From assembly GCA_965224275.1 (NCBI GenBank), contig CBDCYR010000015.1:515923-579922 (forward strand): a DNA stretch of 64,000 bases, written 5' to 3'. The notes under the pieces are model-generated. The model did not search any database, had not been told where the DNA came from, and saw only the letters and a list, made by a program, of their open reading frames with translations. A program made the translations under genes and the position numbers. Positions 35,094 through 44,176 of this stretch are shown here, one piece after another (within the stretch, counting starts at the first letter, position 1; each line of letters opens with the position of its first letter). The DNA comes from CAUZWH01 sp965224275. Lineage in GTDB: Bacteria > Pseudomonadota > Alphaproteobacteria > SHVV01.

Positions 35094-35885
35094 TCAGGCG
35101 AATCCGCGAAGCGGCAGCCCGGGCTCTCGCAGCAGCCAATTATCGTCGGGGTAGTCGCACGCGCCGTCGATTATGTGCAGCGTGTAGGCATGACGAGATA
35201 TCGCAGACAGATTGGGGGCGCTGTAGTGCGGGCAACAGCCATCGAGAATTACCACTGTTCCTTTGGCCGCTTCGATCGGCACCAGATTATCCTGAGTCCA
35301 AGGCGTATTATCGATGATTTCGAGTGTTAACCCGCCCTCACCGTCACGCCGGAAGCACGATTTCAATCCGTGCTTGTGACCGCCAGGCAAAGCCCACAGG
35401 CAGCCGTTCTCATACGTTGCATCTTCAAGCGCGAACCACAAACCGATGACGCTTTGCGGTTTGGTGCGGAGATAGGTTGCGTCCTGGTGACACAGAACCT
35501 CACCGCCGATTTCCGGCGGCTTGAAGATGTACATGGATTGCAGCAAGCGCGGCTGGGCGTAGCCAAGCCGATCGAACAGACGAGCTAATTTCGGGTTGCG
35601 GGAGAATCGGTCAAAGTGCGGATCGAGGTCATGCATGGCGTGACCCATCTTGTTGATCGACAGCCCTTTCGGTCGCAGCAATTCACCCCGCGCATTTAAC
35701 GCCTCCTCTTCAAAAAAGAAGCTGATATTGCTTGCCGAAACCAAGAAATAGTCGTTGGCAAATTTGTGTTGATTACGCGATGAAAAGACAGACTTCACCG
35801 ACTCCGGTTCGAACGCATCAACCAGGCGTTCCGTGTGGTTCTTGAGATCGTCACACGCGGCCGTGTCGACGAAGCCCTCCAGCAC
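35094..35885 (-). CDS. Phytanoyl-CoA dioxygenase (PhyH) family protein
   Basis: A 263-residue Fe(II)/2-oxoglutarate oxygenase. The iron ligands are HQD in VLCHQDATYL and the distal histidine in DGCCPHYSAPN; the 2-oxoglutarate arginine is in AISRHAYTLH. The GTG start at 35885 looks too late: the same frame is open back to 35984 and encodes LSDQQLRRFDEDGFVV, the normal N-terminal strand of the family, but has no ATG, GTG or TTG. A rare start such as ATT is possible. It directly follows the Fe-S protein gene in the same frame after a TAG. Confidence 0.8.
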   Translation of the reverse strand: MLEGFVDTAACDDLKNHTERLVDAFEPESVKSVFSSRNQHKFANDYFLVSASNISFFFEEEALNARGELLRPKGLSINKMGHAMHDLDPHFDRFSRNPKLARLFDRLGYAQPRLLQSMYIFKPPEIGGEVLCHQDATYLRTKPQSVIGLWFALEDATYENGCLWALPGGHKHGLKSCFRRDGEGGLTLEIIDNTPWTQDNLVPIEAAKGTVVILDGCCPHYSAPNLSAISRHAYTLHIIDGACDYPDDNWLLREPGLPLRGFA

Positions 35886-35981
35886 GACGAAACCATCCTC
35901 GTCGAAACGCCTTAATTGCTGGTCGCTGAGAACCGACCCAGGCGCGTTAATGATAATTACCCCGTTGGTGGTGCGAGACGG

Positions 35982-36965
35982 CTATTCGGCCGCGACCTGG
36001 TCGTCTTGTCCTCGCTTCGCGAGTAATTTTTTCGACAATAGCGGTCCGCGGCCAGGTTCGCTCCAGGGACAGACCTCAAGACAGATCGCACAGCCATAAG
36101 CCACCGAAAAGTAGGGCGCGCATTTGTCGAAGTCGACGTACCACTTCTCGAATCCGCGCACCATCTGCTTTTGGTCGGAGAGCGCGTCGGGCGGACAATC
36201 GATGGTGCAGCGCCGACAGGTCAAGCAAAGATCATCGACGCCAATGTCACGTGGTCCGTCGACCGCCATCGGTAGGTCGGTCGCCACCGACGACAGGCGG
36301 TAATTGGAGCCATACTCCTCGCAAATCAACGATCCGTGTTTGCCGAGTTGTCCGATGCCGGCATTGATGGCGAGCGGGATCTGCAGCAGGTCGTTCGATG
36401 ACGGCAAGGCGGCGGCATAGGCTGGCCAGCCCATGCCGCGAATATATTCGGCGAGTCGCACAGCGATCTTGGCAACATCGCCATAGGTCCGGATCACTTC
36501 GCGCCCGGCGCGGGCGTGCGGCACATGAACCATTTCCTCGCGCCGCATCGGGCAACCGATACTTACTGCAAATTTGTAGGGAATATCGGCGCCGTCAAAC
36601 TGCGCTTCATCGGTAATCACCGCGACACCGACCACGCCGGCGCCAAATTCTTTGGCCTTTGCTTTGATGTGCTCGGCCATGGCTGCTGGATCGTCGACCG
36701 CCACTTTGCGCTTGGCCGTCGGACCGGCTGATCGGCGCGCGTACCAGCGATACTTCAACTGCTCCAGCACGATGCCCAAACTGGCATTCATCGCGAAGAA
36801 GAGATTGAGACCAAACCACGGGAACGGTCCGTGTTCCATGCAGTGAAAGACATATTTGGCCCGCACTTTCTCAGCTATACCGAGGCCGTTCGTTTCGTTG
36901 CCGGAAATCGGTTGGTCGCGATAGGCAAACGCGTATTCCGCCGGCGGCGTGTCGTATAGCTTCAT
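35982..36965 (-). CDS. Reductive dehalogenase-like / QueG-related Fe-S protein
   Basis: A 327-residue cytosolic protein. Two ferredoxin-type clusters are indicated by C247, C250, C253, C257 (CLTCRRCTIDC) and C292, C295, C299 (CAICLEVCPW), plus C282. The upstream region resembles the cobalamin-binding domain of reductive dehalogenases and epoxyqueuosine reductase (AVSIGCPMRREEM, AAALPSSNDLLQIPLAI, GQLGKHGSLICEEYGSNYRL). No Tat signal is present, unlike respiratory dehalogenases. The nearby tgt gene suggests QueG at first, but the N-terminal domain differs. ATG at 36965 overlaps the stop of the small gene upstream by one base. Confidence 0.65.
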   Translation of the reverse strand: MKLYDTPPAEYAFAYRDQPISGNETNGLGIAEKVRAKYVFHCMEHGPFPWFGLNLFFAMNASLGIVLEQLKYRWYARRSAGPTAKRKVAVDDPAAMAEHIKAKAKEFGAGVVGVAVITDEAQFDGADIPYKFAVSIGCPMRREEMVHVPHARAGREVIRTYGDVAKIAVRLAEYIRGMGWPAYAAALPSSNDLLQIPLAINAGIGQLGKHGSLICEEYGSNYRLSSVATDLPMAVDGPRDIGVDDLCLTCRRCTIDCPPDALSDQKQMVRGFEKWYVDFDKCAPYFSVAYGCAICLEVCPWSEPGRGPLLSKKLLAKRGQDDQVAAE

Positions 36966-37177
36966 CACGAGGCCCGGCGTTTGAATGGATCGAGATCGTC
37001 GAGCCACAATGTGCCACCAGTGGCTTGCGCGTGACGGTAGGCTTTACGTACGCGCCGGCCTGCGGTGGCCCACCGCCACAGCATGGAGATCATGAAGCGA
37101 ATCAGGCGCACGTCGCGCTTGAAGCGCTGCCAGCGCGTCGACTCTTTCAGGTAGAACAGCTCGGGAAAAGTCGCCAT
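36965..37177 (-). CDS. Small basic protein coupled to the Fe-S protein
   Basis: A 70-residue, strongly basic protein (FPELFYLKESTRWQRFKRDV, then RRVRKAYRHAQATGGTLWLDD). Its stop overlaps the start of the Fe-S protein by one base (TGATG), so the two are translated together and may form a complex. The start at 37177 is chosen over 37261 because the longer version overlaps tgt and reads like out-of-frame sequence. No family recognised. Confidence 0.55.
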   Translation of the reverse strand: MATFPELFYLKESTRWQRFKRDVRLIRFMISMLWRWATAGRRVRKAYRHAQATGGTLWLDDLDPFKRRAS

Positions 37178-37206
37178 GTCGCCTATCGTGCCGCATTGTC
37201 CTGGGC

Positions 37207-37227
37207 AAAAAAAGCCCGATTCAGGGC
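37207..37227 (-). terminator. Terminator overlapping the tgt stop codon
   Basis: On the minus strand GCCC-TGAATC-GGGC is followed by seven T residues. The stem includes the tgt stop codon. The stem is short, so it may be leaky, allowing read-through into the downstream small gene. Confidence 0.5.
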
Positions 37228-38345
37228 GCCGGTATGTCGCCCTGCTCCATAGTCGCTGCAAACCCGGCTTGGAAGTCAGCCAATGAGTGGCTCTCGATCG
37301 CGCCGCGAAGACCTGCCATCAATTCCTGATAGTAGTGAATATTGTGCCAGGTGAGCAGCATGGCACCCAACATCTCCTCTGCCTTCACGAGGTGGTGCAG
37401 ATAGGCGCGCGAATGTCCCCGGCACACGGGGCACGCGCAGTCGGGGTCCAGAGCGCGCGGGTCTTCAGCGTGTCGCGCGTTGCGGATATTGACGGTACCG
37501 CGACGGGTAAATGCCTGCGCCGTGCGACCTGATCGCGTCGGCAGAACACAATCGAACATATCGATCCCCCGCGCGACGGCCCCGACGATATCTGCCGGTT
37601 TGCCGACTCCCATCAGGTAGCGCGGTCGATCCTCGGGCAGCAGCGGCGCGGTATAGGCGACCACCTCGAACATCAGGTCCTGCCCTTCGCCCACCGCCAG
37701 TCCACCGATCGCGTAGCCATCGAAGCCCATCTGCGTGAGTTGGCTAGCGCAGGCCTCGCGCAAGTCTCGGCGAGTTTCGCCTTGGACGATCCCGAACAAC
37801 CCTCGGCCCGGCGTCGATGTGAACGCAACCCGCGAGCGCTCACCCCAATCGAGGGTGTAGCGAAGCGAGGTGCGCACGTCTTCCTCGCAAGCCGGATAGC
37901 GCACGCACTCGTCAAGCGCCATCGCGATGTCGACTCCGAGCAGGATTTGCACCTCCATGCACCGCTCCGGGGTCAGATCGTGCATGGATCCGTCGAGATG
38001 GGACTTGAAGCGGATACCGGCGTCAGAAATCTCGCGAAGTTTTGCCAACGACATTGCTTGGAATCCACCGCTATCGGTTAAGATTGGCGCGGCCCAGTTC
38101 ATGAATTTGTGGAGCCCGCCCAGCCGGTTGATGCGTTCAGCGGTCGGTCGCAGCATGAGGTGATAGGCGTTTGCCAGGATGATTTGCGCACCAGTTTGGG
38201 CGACCGCCTCGGGCGTCATTGCTTTGACCGACGCGGCCGTGCCAACCGGCATGAAAGCCGGTGTGTCGACGATGCCATGGGCGGTAACCAATCGGCCGCG
38301 TCGCGCGGGTCCATCGCGCCCCAGCAACTCAAACGCTAAGCCCAC
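37221..38345 (-). CDS. tgt: tRNA-guanine transglycosylase
   Basis: A 374-residue enzyme exchanging guanine-34 for preQ1 in tRNAs with GUN anticodons, part of queuosine synthesis. The proton-abstracting aspartate is D91 (TDSGGFQ), the nucleophile lies in GIDMFDCVLPTR, substrate pocket in GGLAVGE, and the zinc site in CACPVCRGHSRAYLHH. Full length and typical. In alphaproteobacteria tgt usually follows queA; here about 10 kb of accessory genes lie between them. Confidence 0.97.
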   Translation of the reverse strand: MGLAFELLGRDGPARRGRLVTAHGIVDTPAFMPVGTAASVKAMTPEAVAQTGAQIILANAYHLMLRPTAERINRLGGLHKFMNWAAPILTDSGGFQAMSLAKLREISDAGIRFKSHLDGSMHDLTPERCMEVQILLGVDIAMALDECVRYPACEEDVRTSLRYTLDWGERSRVAFTSTPGRGLFGIVQGETRRDLREACASQLTQMGFDGYAIGGLAVGEGQDLMFEVVAYTAPLLPEDRPRYLMGVGKPADIVGAVARGIDMFDCVLPTRSGRTAQAFTRRGTVNIRNARHAEDPRALDPDCACPVCRGHSRAYLHHLVKAEEMLGAMLLTWHNIHYYQELMAGLRGAIESHSLADFQAGFAATMEQGDIPAP

Positions 38346-38358
38346 GGCGTGGGCCGGC

Positions 38359-39195
38359 TTAAAGCGCGCGATCGCGGTGCCCGAACAGAAAATTCAGCAC
38401 CGCTTGATTGAACTCGGCCGGCTTTTCGATGTTGCTGAGATGACCGGCATCGGGAATTTCCAGATAGCGGGCCTGCGGCAATTGATCTGCCATGTCGCGA
38501 TGAACGCTGGGCGGCGTGAGCGTGTCGTCGGCACCGACGATGAGCATCGACGGCGCACGCAGCGTGCTGAGGTCCGGCCCTTGGTAGTGGGCAACCGTTT
38601 CGATTGCCTTCAAGTAGGAGTCCTTGTGAAGGATCGTCATGCTATCGATCATCCGTTGCACGATCGCATCGTCGGCCGATGGACTCACCAGGCTGCGAGC
38701 AACCGGCTCGGCGATGTCTTTCGGCTCCTTGCCTTCGAGCAAAGGTTGCTTGCGCAGGCGTACGAACTCGGCGATTTCCGATTCGTTCATCGACTTGGCC
38801 GGGCCGTTGTTGGTATCGACGAGGACCATGCTCGCCACCCGGCCGGGATGGCGCGCACAAAAATCCTGGACGATGAGTCCGCCCATCGATAGCCCCACCA
38901 GATGCGCCGAAGTGACCCCGAAATGATCGAGCACCCGCCCGAGATCGGCGCACATGTCTTCGAATCGAAGCGGCCCATCATAGTCGTCGCTATCACCCCA
39001 GCCGCGGGCATCCCACGTCGCCGCCGTGAAATGCTCGGCAAAAACCGGTAATTGATCGTGCCAATTGGTGCGGTTGCCGCCGATTCCATGCAGGAAAACC
39101 ACCAGCGGCCCGGTCCCCATGTGATCGACCGCGATGTTGGGTGCGGGTCCAATTCGGATCGCTGCTGCGTTCATGTCGTCTGTGCTGTCTGTCAT
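38359..39195 (-). CDS. Alpha/beta hydrolase
   Basis: A 278-residue alpha/beta hydrolase. The oxyanion strand is VFLHGIGGNRTNW, the nucleophile elbow GLSMGG, the acid in VGADDTLTPP and the histidine in PDAGHLSNIEKP. It resembles 3-oxoadipate enol-lactonase, but that call needs comparison. ATG at 39195 has GAGAGGG upstream; the longer frame overlaps the divergent isomerase gene. It ends 14 bases before tgt starts and is probably in one transcript with it. Confidence 0.8.
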   Translation of the reverse strand: MTDSTDDMNAAAIRIGPAPNIAVDHMGTGPLVVFLHGIGGNRTNWHDQLPVFAEHFTAATWDARGWGDSDDYDGPLRFEDMCADLGRVLDHFGVTSAHLVGLSMGGLIVQDFCARHPGRVASMVLVDTNNGPAKSMNESEIAEFVRLRKQPLLEGKEPKDIAEPVARSLVSPSADDAIVQRMIDSMTILHKDSYLKAIETVAHYQGPDLSTLRAPSMLIVGADDTLTPPSVHRDMADQLPQARYLEIPDAGHLSNIEKPAEFNQAVLNFLFGHRDRAL

Positions 39196-39394
39196 GTCAT
39201 CCCTCTCATGCGCCGTGCTGCAGGCCGCTGAGCCTTGCCGCCGCGCAGTTTGTAACATAGGACTTAAGCCCGCGCGCCAGCCGGCGCATCTGAGTCTAAT
39301 TGCGTCCGGGAAAGAGGCCAATGGGTCTACACCGCACCATCCACCGCGTCCTGTTGCAGCCCCGGCGATTCCGAGGCGTCGTCGCGTCGTAACG

Positions 39395-40171
39395 ATGCCC
39401 CGTTTTGCCGCCAACCTGTCGACGCTATTTACCGAGTTTGAGTTTCTCGACCGTTTTGCGGCCGCTGCCGGCGAAGGTTTCACGGCCGTCGAAATTCAAT
39501 TCCCCTATGCGCACGACAAATCGCTGATCGCCAAGGCGCTCAGCGCGCACGGGCTCGAACTGGTGCTGCACAATCTCCCGCCTGGAAACCCGTTGCGCGG
39601 TGATCGCGGCCTCACCTGCTTGCCAGACCGCGTCGACGAATACCGCCAAGCCGTCGTCACCGCGATCGACTACGCTATCGCGCTCCATTGCCCACGCCTG
39701 AACAGTTTGATCGGCGTGCCGCCTGCCGCAGCTGATGCCGCGCTCGTTCATCAAACGATGATCGATAATCTTCGCTACGCCGCTGCCGCGCTCGCCGAAG
39801 CTGGCCTCACCCTGCTGATCGAGCCGGTCAACCACCATGACAATCCGGGTTATCTGCTCACCCGTTCCGCCGATGCGCTCGCGGTCATCGAAACGGTCGG
39901 CGCCGATAACGTGGTGTTGCAGTTCGACTGCTATCATATGCAGATGATGGAAGGTGATCTGGCGCGCTCGCTGCAATCCCAGCTCGATCGCATAGGCCAC
40001 ATTCAGATTGCCGACAACCCCGGCCGCCACGAACCGGGAACCGGCGAAATCAACTATTCGTTCCTCTTCGATTGGCTTGATGACATTGGCTACACCAATT
40101 GGGTCGGTGTCGAATACCATCCACTCGCAACGACGATCGAGGGCCTGGGTTGGCTCCGGCCCTACCTATGA
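39395..40171 (+). CDS. hyi: Hydroxypyruvate isomerase family protein
   Basis: A 258-residue TIM barrel of the xylose-isomerase-like superfamily. The metal-binding carboxylates and histidines are in LIEPVNHHDNPG, FDCYHMQMMEGD, HIQIADNPGRHEPGTGEINY and GVEYHP, a pattern characteristic of Hyi, which interconverts hydroxypyruvate and tartronate semialdehyde in glyoxylate metabolism. ATG at 39395 fits the family N-terminus (RFAANLSTLFTEFEFLDRF). Followed after 32 bases by the start of the split transporter. Confidence 0.85.
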   Translation: MPRFAANLSTLFTEFEFLDRFAAAAGEGFTAVEIQFPYAHDKSLIAKALSAHGLELVLHNLPPGNPLRGDRGLTCLPDRVDEYRQAVVTAIDYAIALHCPRLNSLIGVPPAAADAALVHQTMIDNLRYAAAALAEAGLTLLIEPVNHHDNPGYLLTRSADALAVIETVGADNVVLQFDCYHMQMMEGDLARSLQSQLDRIGHIQIADNPGRHEPGTGEINYSFLFDWLDDIGYTNWVGVEYHPLATTIEGLGWLRPYL

Positions 40172-40203
40172 CCGATCCGTCCATCCACTAGACGCGCCCC
40201 GTC

Positions 40204-40380
40204 GTGAAACCCTGGCACTTTGTGATGGCCGTCTGCGTCAGTGCGATCGGCGGCTTTCAGTTCATCGTCCTTAAGATCGGGCTCGACCAGTTTCCGCCGG
40301 TTCTCTTTGCCTTCGCGCGCTTCGCAGTCGTGATCGCGATCCTGTGGCCGTTTCGGTCATATGTTGCATGCAACATATGA
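40204..40380 (+). pseudogene. DMT-family transporter, 5' fragment (split by RIT element)
   Basis: GTG at 40204 begins a protein with the first two helices of an EamA/DMT permease (AVCVSAIGGFQFIVLKIGLD, VVIAILWPF). After about 52 codons the sequence enters the palindrome at the left edge of the RIT element and stops at 40380. The rest of the gene resumes at about 45567. Confidence 0.85.
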
Positions 40381-40383
40381 CCG
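40354..40383. repeat. Perfect 30-bp palindrome at the left RIT edge
   Basis: Two perfect 15-base half-sites beginning CGGTCATATGTTGC meet at a central AT with no spacer. The left half overlaps transporter coding sequence. No counterpart exists at the right edge of the element. It could be the target-site core, a recombinase binding site or a duplication made at insertion. Confidence 0.85.
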
Positions 40384-40476
40384 ATAATGTTGCGGCGGCG
40401 GTTATGTTGCGGCGATTAAGGATCCAGCTAACAGCTATACATGAGGCTTGGATTGCCGCAACATAACCTCATGCGC

Positions 40477-41471
40477 TCAGAGGGATTTCAGGAAAGCCAT
40501 CAGTCCCTTGTTTTCCTTCCACGGCCGCTTCGGCCTCGTTTCGACCGCATCGCAGAGGGCCACCGCCTTGGCCTTCATTTCGAGGCCAATCTCGGCATAG
40601 ATGTTGGTGGTATTGATCGTGGCATGGCCAAGCCACGCGCGAACGGTGTTGATGTCCACGCCAGAAAGCACCAAGTGACAGGCCGTCGTGTGCCTCAGCA
40701 CGTGAGGCGTGATTTTCCTACCGGCCAATGACGGCACGCGGGCGGCACAACGTTCAACGAGCCTGTAGACTCCGAACCGGGTAAACGGCCTTCGGAGCCT
40801 GCTGAAGAAGACGGCATCTTCCGCTGCACGACCGTCTACCAGCTCTGCCAGCACACTTTCAGTTTCTGGCCGTAGCGGGCATTGACGTATTTTCCTGCCC
40901 TTTCCATGCAGGGTTACAAGAGCATGGCCACCATCGCGACGGCCGACCTGTAGATCGCCCACTCTCAGCTGTGTCGCCTCAGAGACACGCGCTCCGGTCT
41001 TGTAGAGAAACAGCAGGAGAGCGTATTCATGCTGGCCCCGCAGCGTCTTGCGGTCGGGAACATTGAGCAGGGCGTTCATCTCGCCGTTGGCCAGCCAAGT
41101 GATTGGCTGCGGCGTCGCCTTCTTCGGGGGAATAGCCCGGATGTGACCGCACCATCCGATATGCGCTGGATCACGGCTGCCCACGAAGCGGGCAAACGCG
41201 CGGATAGCGGTCAGGCGCTGGTTCCGAGTCTGGATGGAGCAACCGCGATCATCCTCGACATGGGCGAGGAACTGCAGCACACGCTTGGTCGTGAGGTCGC
41301 GGACGGCCAACCGGTCCACCGGTTTCCTGACCTTGCTGCTGACGAATGGCAGCAACTGGGTGAACGTATCCGGTAGCTCTTCTGGGTGTGGGGGGACAGA
41401 TTACGCTCCGTGACGATGTGTTCGGAGAGATAGCGTTCGAGCCAAGGGCCGAGGGTTTGGATATCACTCAT
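40477..41471 (-). pseudogene. RIT recombinase C, frameshifted
   Basis: The ATG at 41471 overlaps the stop of recombinase B by 8 bases. The N-terminal SAM-like domain (MSDIQTLGPWLERYLSEH, SPHTQKSYR) is followed near 41370 by loss of one base, after which the frame continues as DTFTQLLPFVSSKVRKPVDR to the stop at 40477. The catalytic residues are intact downstream: R in YKTGARVSEA, HVLRHTTACH, LGHATINTTNIY. Without the shift it would be about 330 residues. Confidence 0.8.
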
Positions 41472-42060
41472 CGGTTCCTCCCCGTGCATAGCGCTCGAAG
41501 CGAACCGAGGCCTGTTGCAGCAACTCCGGTGTCATCGACAGATAGACCTGGGTATAGGCCAACTCTGAGTGACCGAGATACGTGGAGAGCACGGGCAGCA
41601 GTCGTTGCACATCGGCACCCTGGCAGTACCAGGCCGTCAACCTATGTACGGCGAAGGTGTGTCTGAACGAATGCAGACGCGGGGTACGCCCTGCGCTGTC
41701 TATGCCATGGATTCCGGTGACGCGACGCAGACGGCCAAACGCTTCCTGAACCGTGTTCATCGCCAACGGTGTTCCGTCGCGGTTGGCGAGAAAGCATGAA
41801 CCCTTCCCCTCTGGAAAAGGACGACTCGCACGCAAAACCGCATATGTCTTCAGCGCCGCGGCGAGTTGTGGCCCGACTGGAACGAGACGGCTCTTGTAGA
41901 ACTTCGTGTTGCGCACGGTCAGTACAGTTGTCGATAGATCGACGTCCGGCAGCGTGAGGTGCCTCGCCTCGCTGAGCCGTAACCCGGCTCCGTACAGGAG
42001 AAGGAGCAGCGTGCGGAAGGTATCCGCATCCAACTGGAGCGCGCGGTTCTGGCTAATACC
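41464..42060 (-). pseudogene. RIT recombinase B, C-terminal half
   Basis: Encodes QNRALQLDADTFRTLLLLLY, the catalytic arginine region GAGLRLSEARHL, LHSFRHTFAVHRL, and YLGHSELAYTQVYLS: the complete catalytic domain of a tyrosine recombinase. The N-terminal half lies at 43823-44176. The break is at about 42060, where IS630 sequence starts. Stop at 41464. Confidence 0.8.
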
Positions 42061-42636
42061 ACCGAGCGGAATGCCTGACTCACGTTGGGGATTCCCAAGC
42101 GGTCCGATCTCTGACTCTTTGTGGTGAACCAATGAGGTTCGCCATGGCAGCGCCTGTCGACTTACGGAACGATTTTGACAGCGTCTCACTGCGGCGCCTC
42201 GCGAAGAGGACCAGGGACGCGACCCAGAGCCGTCGTCTGCTGGCGTTGGCCGAGGTCTACGATGGTGGCAGCAGGACGGATGCGTCGCGGATCGGCGGCG
42301 TCGGTCTGCAGATCATTCGCGACTGGGTGCTGCGCTTCAACGCCCGCGGACCGGACGGGCTGGTCGATGGGAAGTCACCGGGCGCACCCTCGAAGCTCAA
42401 CGCCGATCACCGCCGCGCACTGGCGGAGGTTGTTGAGGCCGGCCCGGTCCCGGCGGTCGACGGCGTCGTGCGCTGGCGGCGCAAGGACCTGGCGCGGTGG
42501 CTCTTGGAGACGTTCGCCATCTCGCTCGACGAGACCACGGTCGGGCGCGAGTTGAAGGCGCTCGGCTTCGCCAAGATCTCGGCGCGGCCGCGCCACTACG
42601 CGCAAAACGAGCTGGCCGTCGAGGCTTTTAAAAAAA

Positions 42637-43711
42637 TAGGGTATCCACTTCGCTCTCGTGATGTCAATATGTTGGGATGGCGAACCCGGCATCCCATCCC
42701 GAAGGCGGGGTCGACTACCCGCGCACCCTGACTGAATTCGACGCGTGGTTCGTGTCGGAGACGGCGTGTGCGGAGTTTCTTGGGCGTGTTCGTTGGCCGG
42801 AAGGTTTTCGATGCCCGTCTTGCTGCGGAACCGACGCCTGGCCGACGGCGCGGGGTCAGTTGCGATGCAACCGGTGTCAGCGTCAAACATCGGTGACGGC
42901 GGGGACGATCTTCGAGGGCACTCGAAAGCCATTGCGCCTTTGGTTCCAGGCGATGTGGTACGTGACCAACCAGAAGCACGGGGTCAGTGCGCTCGGCCTG
43001 CAACGCATTCTTGGCCTGGGCAGTTATCAGACCGCCTGGGCTTGGCTGCACAAGTTGCGGCGCGCCATGGTGAGGCCGGGGCGTGATCTCCTGGGCGGCG
43101 CGGTCGAGGTGGACGAAACCTATGTGGGCGGCCGGGAAACCGGCGTCGTGGGGCGACAGACGAAGACCAAGTCGATCGTCGCGATTGCGGCGGAAGTCCG
43201 AGGGCGGGGCACTGGCCGGATCCGAATGAGCCGCGTCGAGGATGTGGCTGCGAGGAGCCTGATCCCGTTTGTCCAAACAACCGTGGCGCCTGGCGCGACC
43301 GTCCGAACCGATGGCTGGTCAGCCTACAGTGGTCTGGCGAACCAAGGCTATGACCACCAGCCGAGATCGAGCCAAGGGCCGAGGGTTTGGATATCACTCA
43401 TCGGTTCCTTTCCGCCAGTGGCGACCCGGCCCACATCGTCATGCCACGAGTGCATCGCGTGGCCGCTCTGCTTGATCGCTGGTGGCTGGGCATCCACCAT
43501 GGTGCCATCGATGCCGACCATCTCGACTACTATCTCGACGAGTTCACTTTCCGATTCAATCGCCGCCGTTCGCAGGCTCGTGGCCTGCTTTTCTTCCGAC
43601 TGCTCCAGCAGGCGGTGCAGCACGAGCCGGTCCCCTACAAGGGCCTAGTCGGCGGTCATCGCAGCCTCGGAAACCAAATGTAGGGGATACGAGAGCGAAG
43701 TGGATACCCAG
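42637..43711 (+). mobile_element. IS1595-family element inside IS630
   Basis: Ends GGGTATCCACTTCGCTCTCG and its inverse lie at 42639 and 43709. The flanking TTTAAAAAAA occurs on both sides (42627-42636 and 43712-43721), consistent with the 8-bp or slightly longer duplication of IS1595. It carries one transposase gene, itself disrupted. Length about 1.07 kb. Confidence 0.85.
42677..43683 (+). pseudogene. IS1595-family transposase with 43-bp foreign patch
   Basis: The N-terminal zinc ribbon (CPSCCGTDAW, RCNRCQRQTSVTAGTIF), the conserved WFQAMWYVTNQKHGVSALGL and the catalytic VEVDETYVGG, VRTDGWSAYSGL are intact. After GYDHQPRS the gene is interrupted at about 43367-43409 by 43 bp identical to the start of RIT recombinase C. 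The transposase then resumes in another frame (ASGDPAHIVMPRVHRVAALL, DEFTFRFNRRRSQARGLLF). The insert makes the gene non-functional. Confidence 0.85.
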
Positions 43712-43822
43712 TTTAAAAAAACTTCCCCGCCGAACTGGCGAAGATCCGGGCGAGGCTCCCGAAAGGCGTCGAGATAGAGCTGTGGTGGCAAGATGAAGCC
43801 CGCATCGGCCAGAAGAATAAGC

Positions 43823-44176
43823 TCACACGCTGGCGCCGAACAGGCGGCGCAACTCGTCGTGGGAGAATACATATGGCGGTGCCGAGTCAGGCGGCTTCGG
43901 CTCGTTGTCCGGTAACGGCGAACGGCTCACGAAGCCCCTGCTGATCGCATAACGGTAGAAGCCTGCCAGAGCGCTGTACTTGTTCGCGCGGTGCCGAGTC
44001 AGCGGGCCTTTCCCTGCGAGAAAGGCGCAGACCTGTGTGTTGGTGACGGCGTCACAGTCGACCTCCCCGTTAATGCCTTTGAGGAAGAGATGCAGGATGG
44101 CCGCACCGGTCTTGAACTTCGCACCATGGGCCTGCCGCCACTCGATGTATTGATCAATTGCCTCTCGGAGTGTCAT
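43823..44176 (-). pseudogene. RIT recombinase B, N-terminal half
   Basis: ATG at 44176 overlaps the stop of recombinase A by four bases. It encodes the N-terminal DNA-binding domain (TLREAIDQYIEWRQAHG, LAGFYRYAISRGFV) up to DELRRLFGAS, then runs into IS630 sequence and stops. Together with 41464-42060 it would rebuild a recombinase of about 315 residues. Confidence 0.8.

Larger units (their letters stand above)
42144..43830 (+). pseudogene. IS630-family transposase remnant, split by IS1595
   Basis: From ATG 42144 (GAGGT upstream) the helix-turn-helix part of an IS630 transposase is readable (SRIGGVGLQIIRDWVLRFNARG, DLARWLLETF, DETTVGRELKALGFAKISARPRH). It runs to a TTTTAAAAAAA tract at 42626-42636. 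After IS1595 it resumes at 43712 as NFPAELAKIRARLPKGVEIE and ELWWQDEARIGQKNKLT, ending abruptly at about 43830 where recombinase B resumes. The second half is in the -1 frame, as in IS630 elements that use programmed frameshifting on an A-run. The C-terminal part is missing. Confidence 0.8.

Noticed and set aside
35982..36965. Epoxyqueuosine reductase QueG, suggested by nearby tgt
   Set aside because: The Fe-S pattern is shared, but the N-terminal domain and overall layout look more like reductive-dehalogenase relatives; left as QueG-related only.
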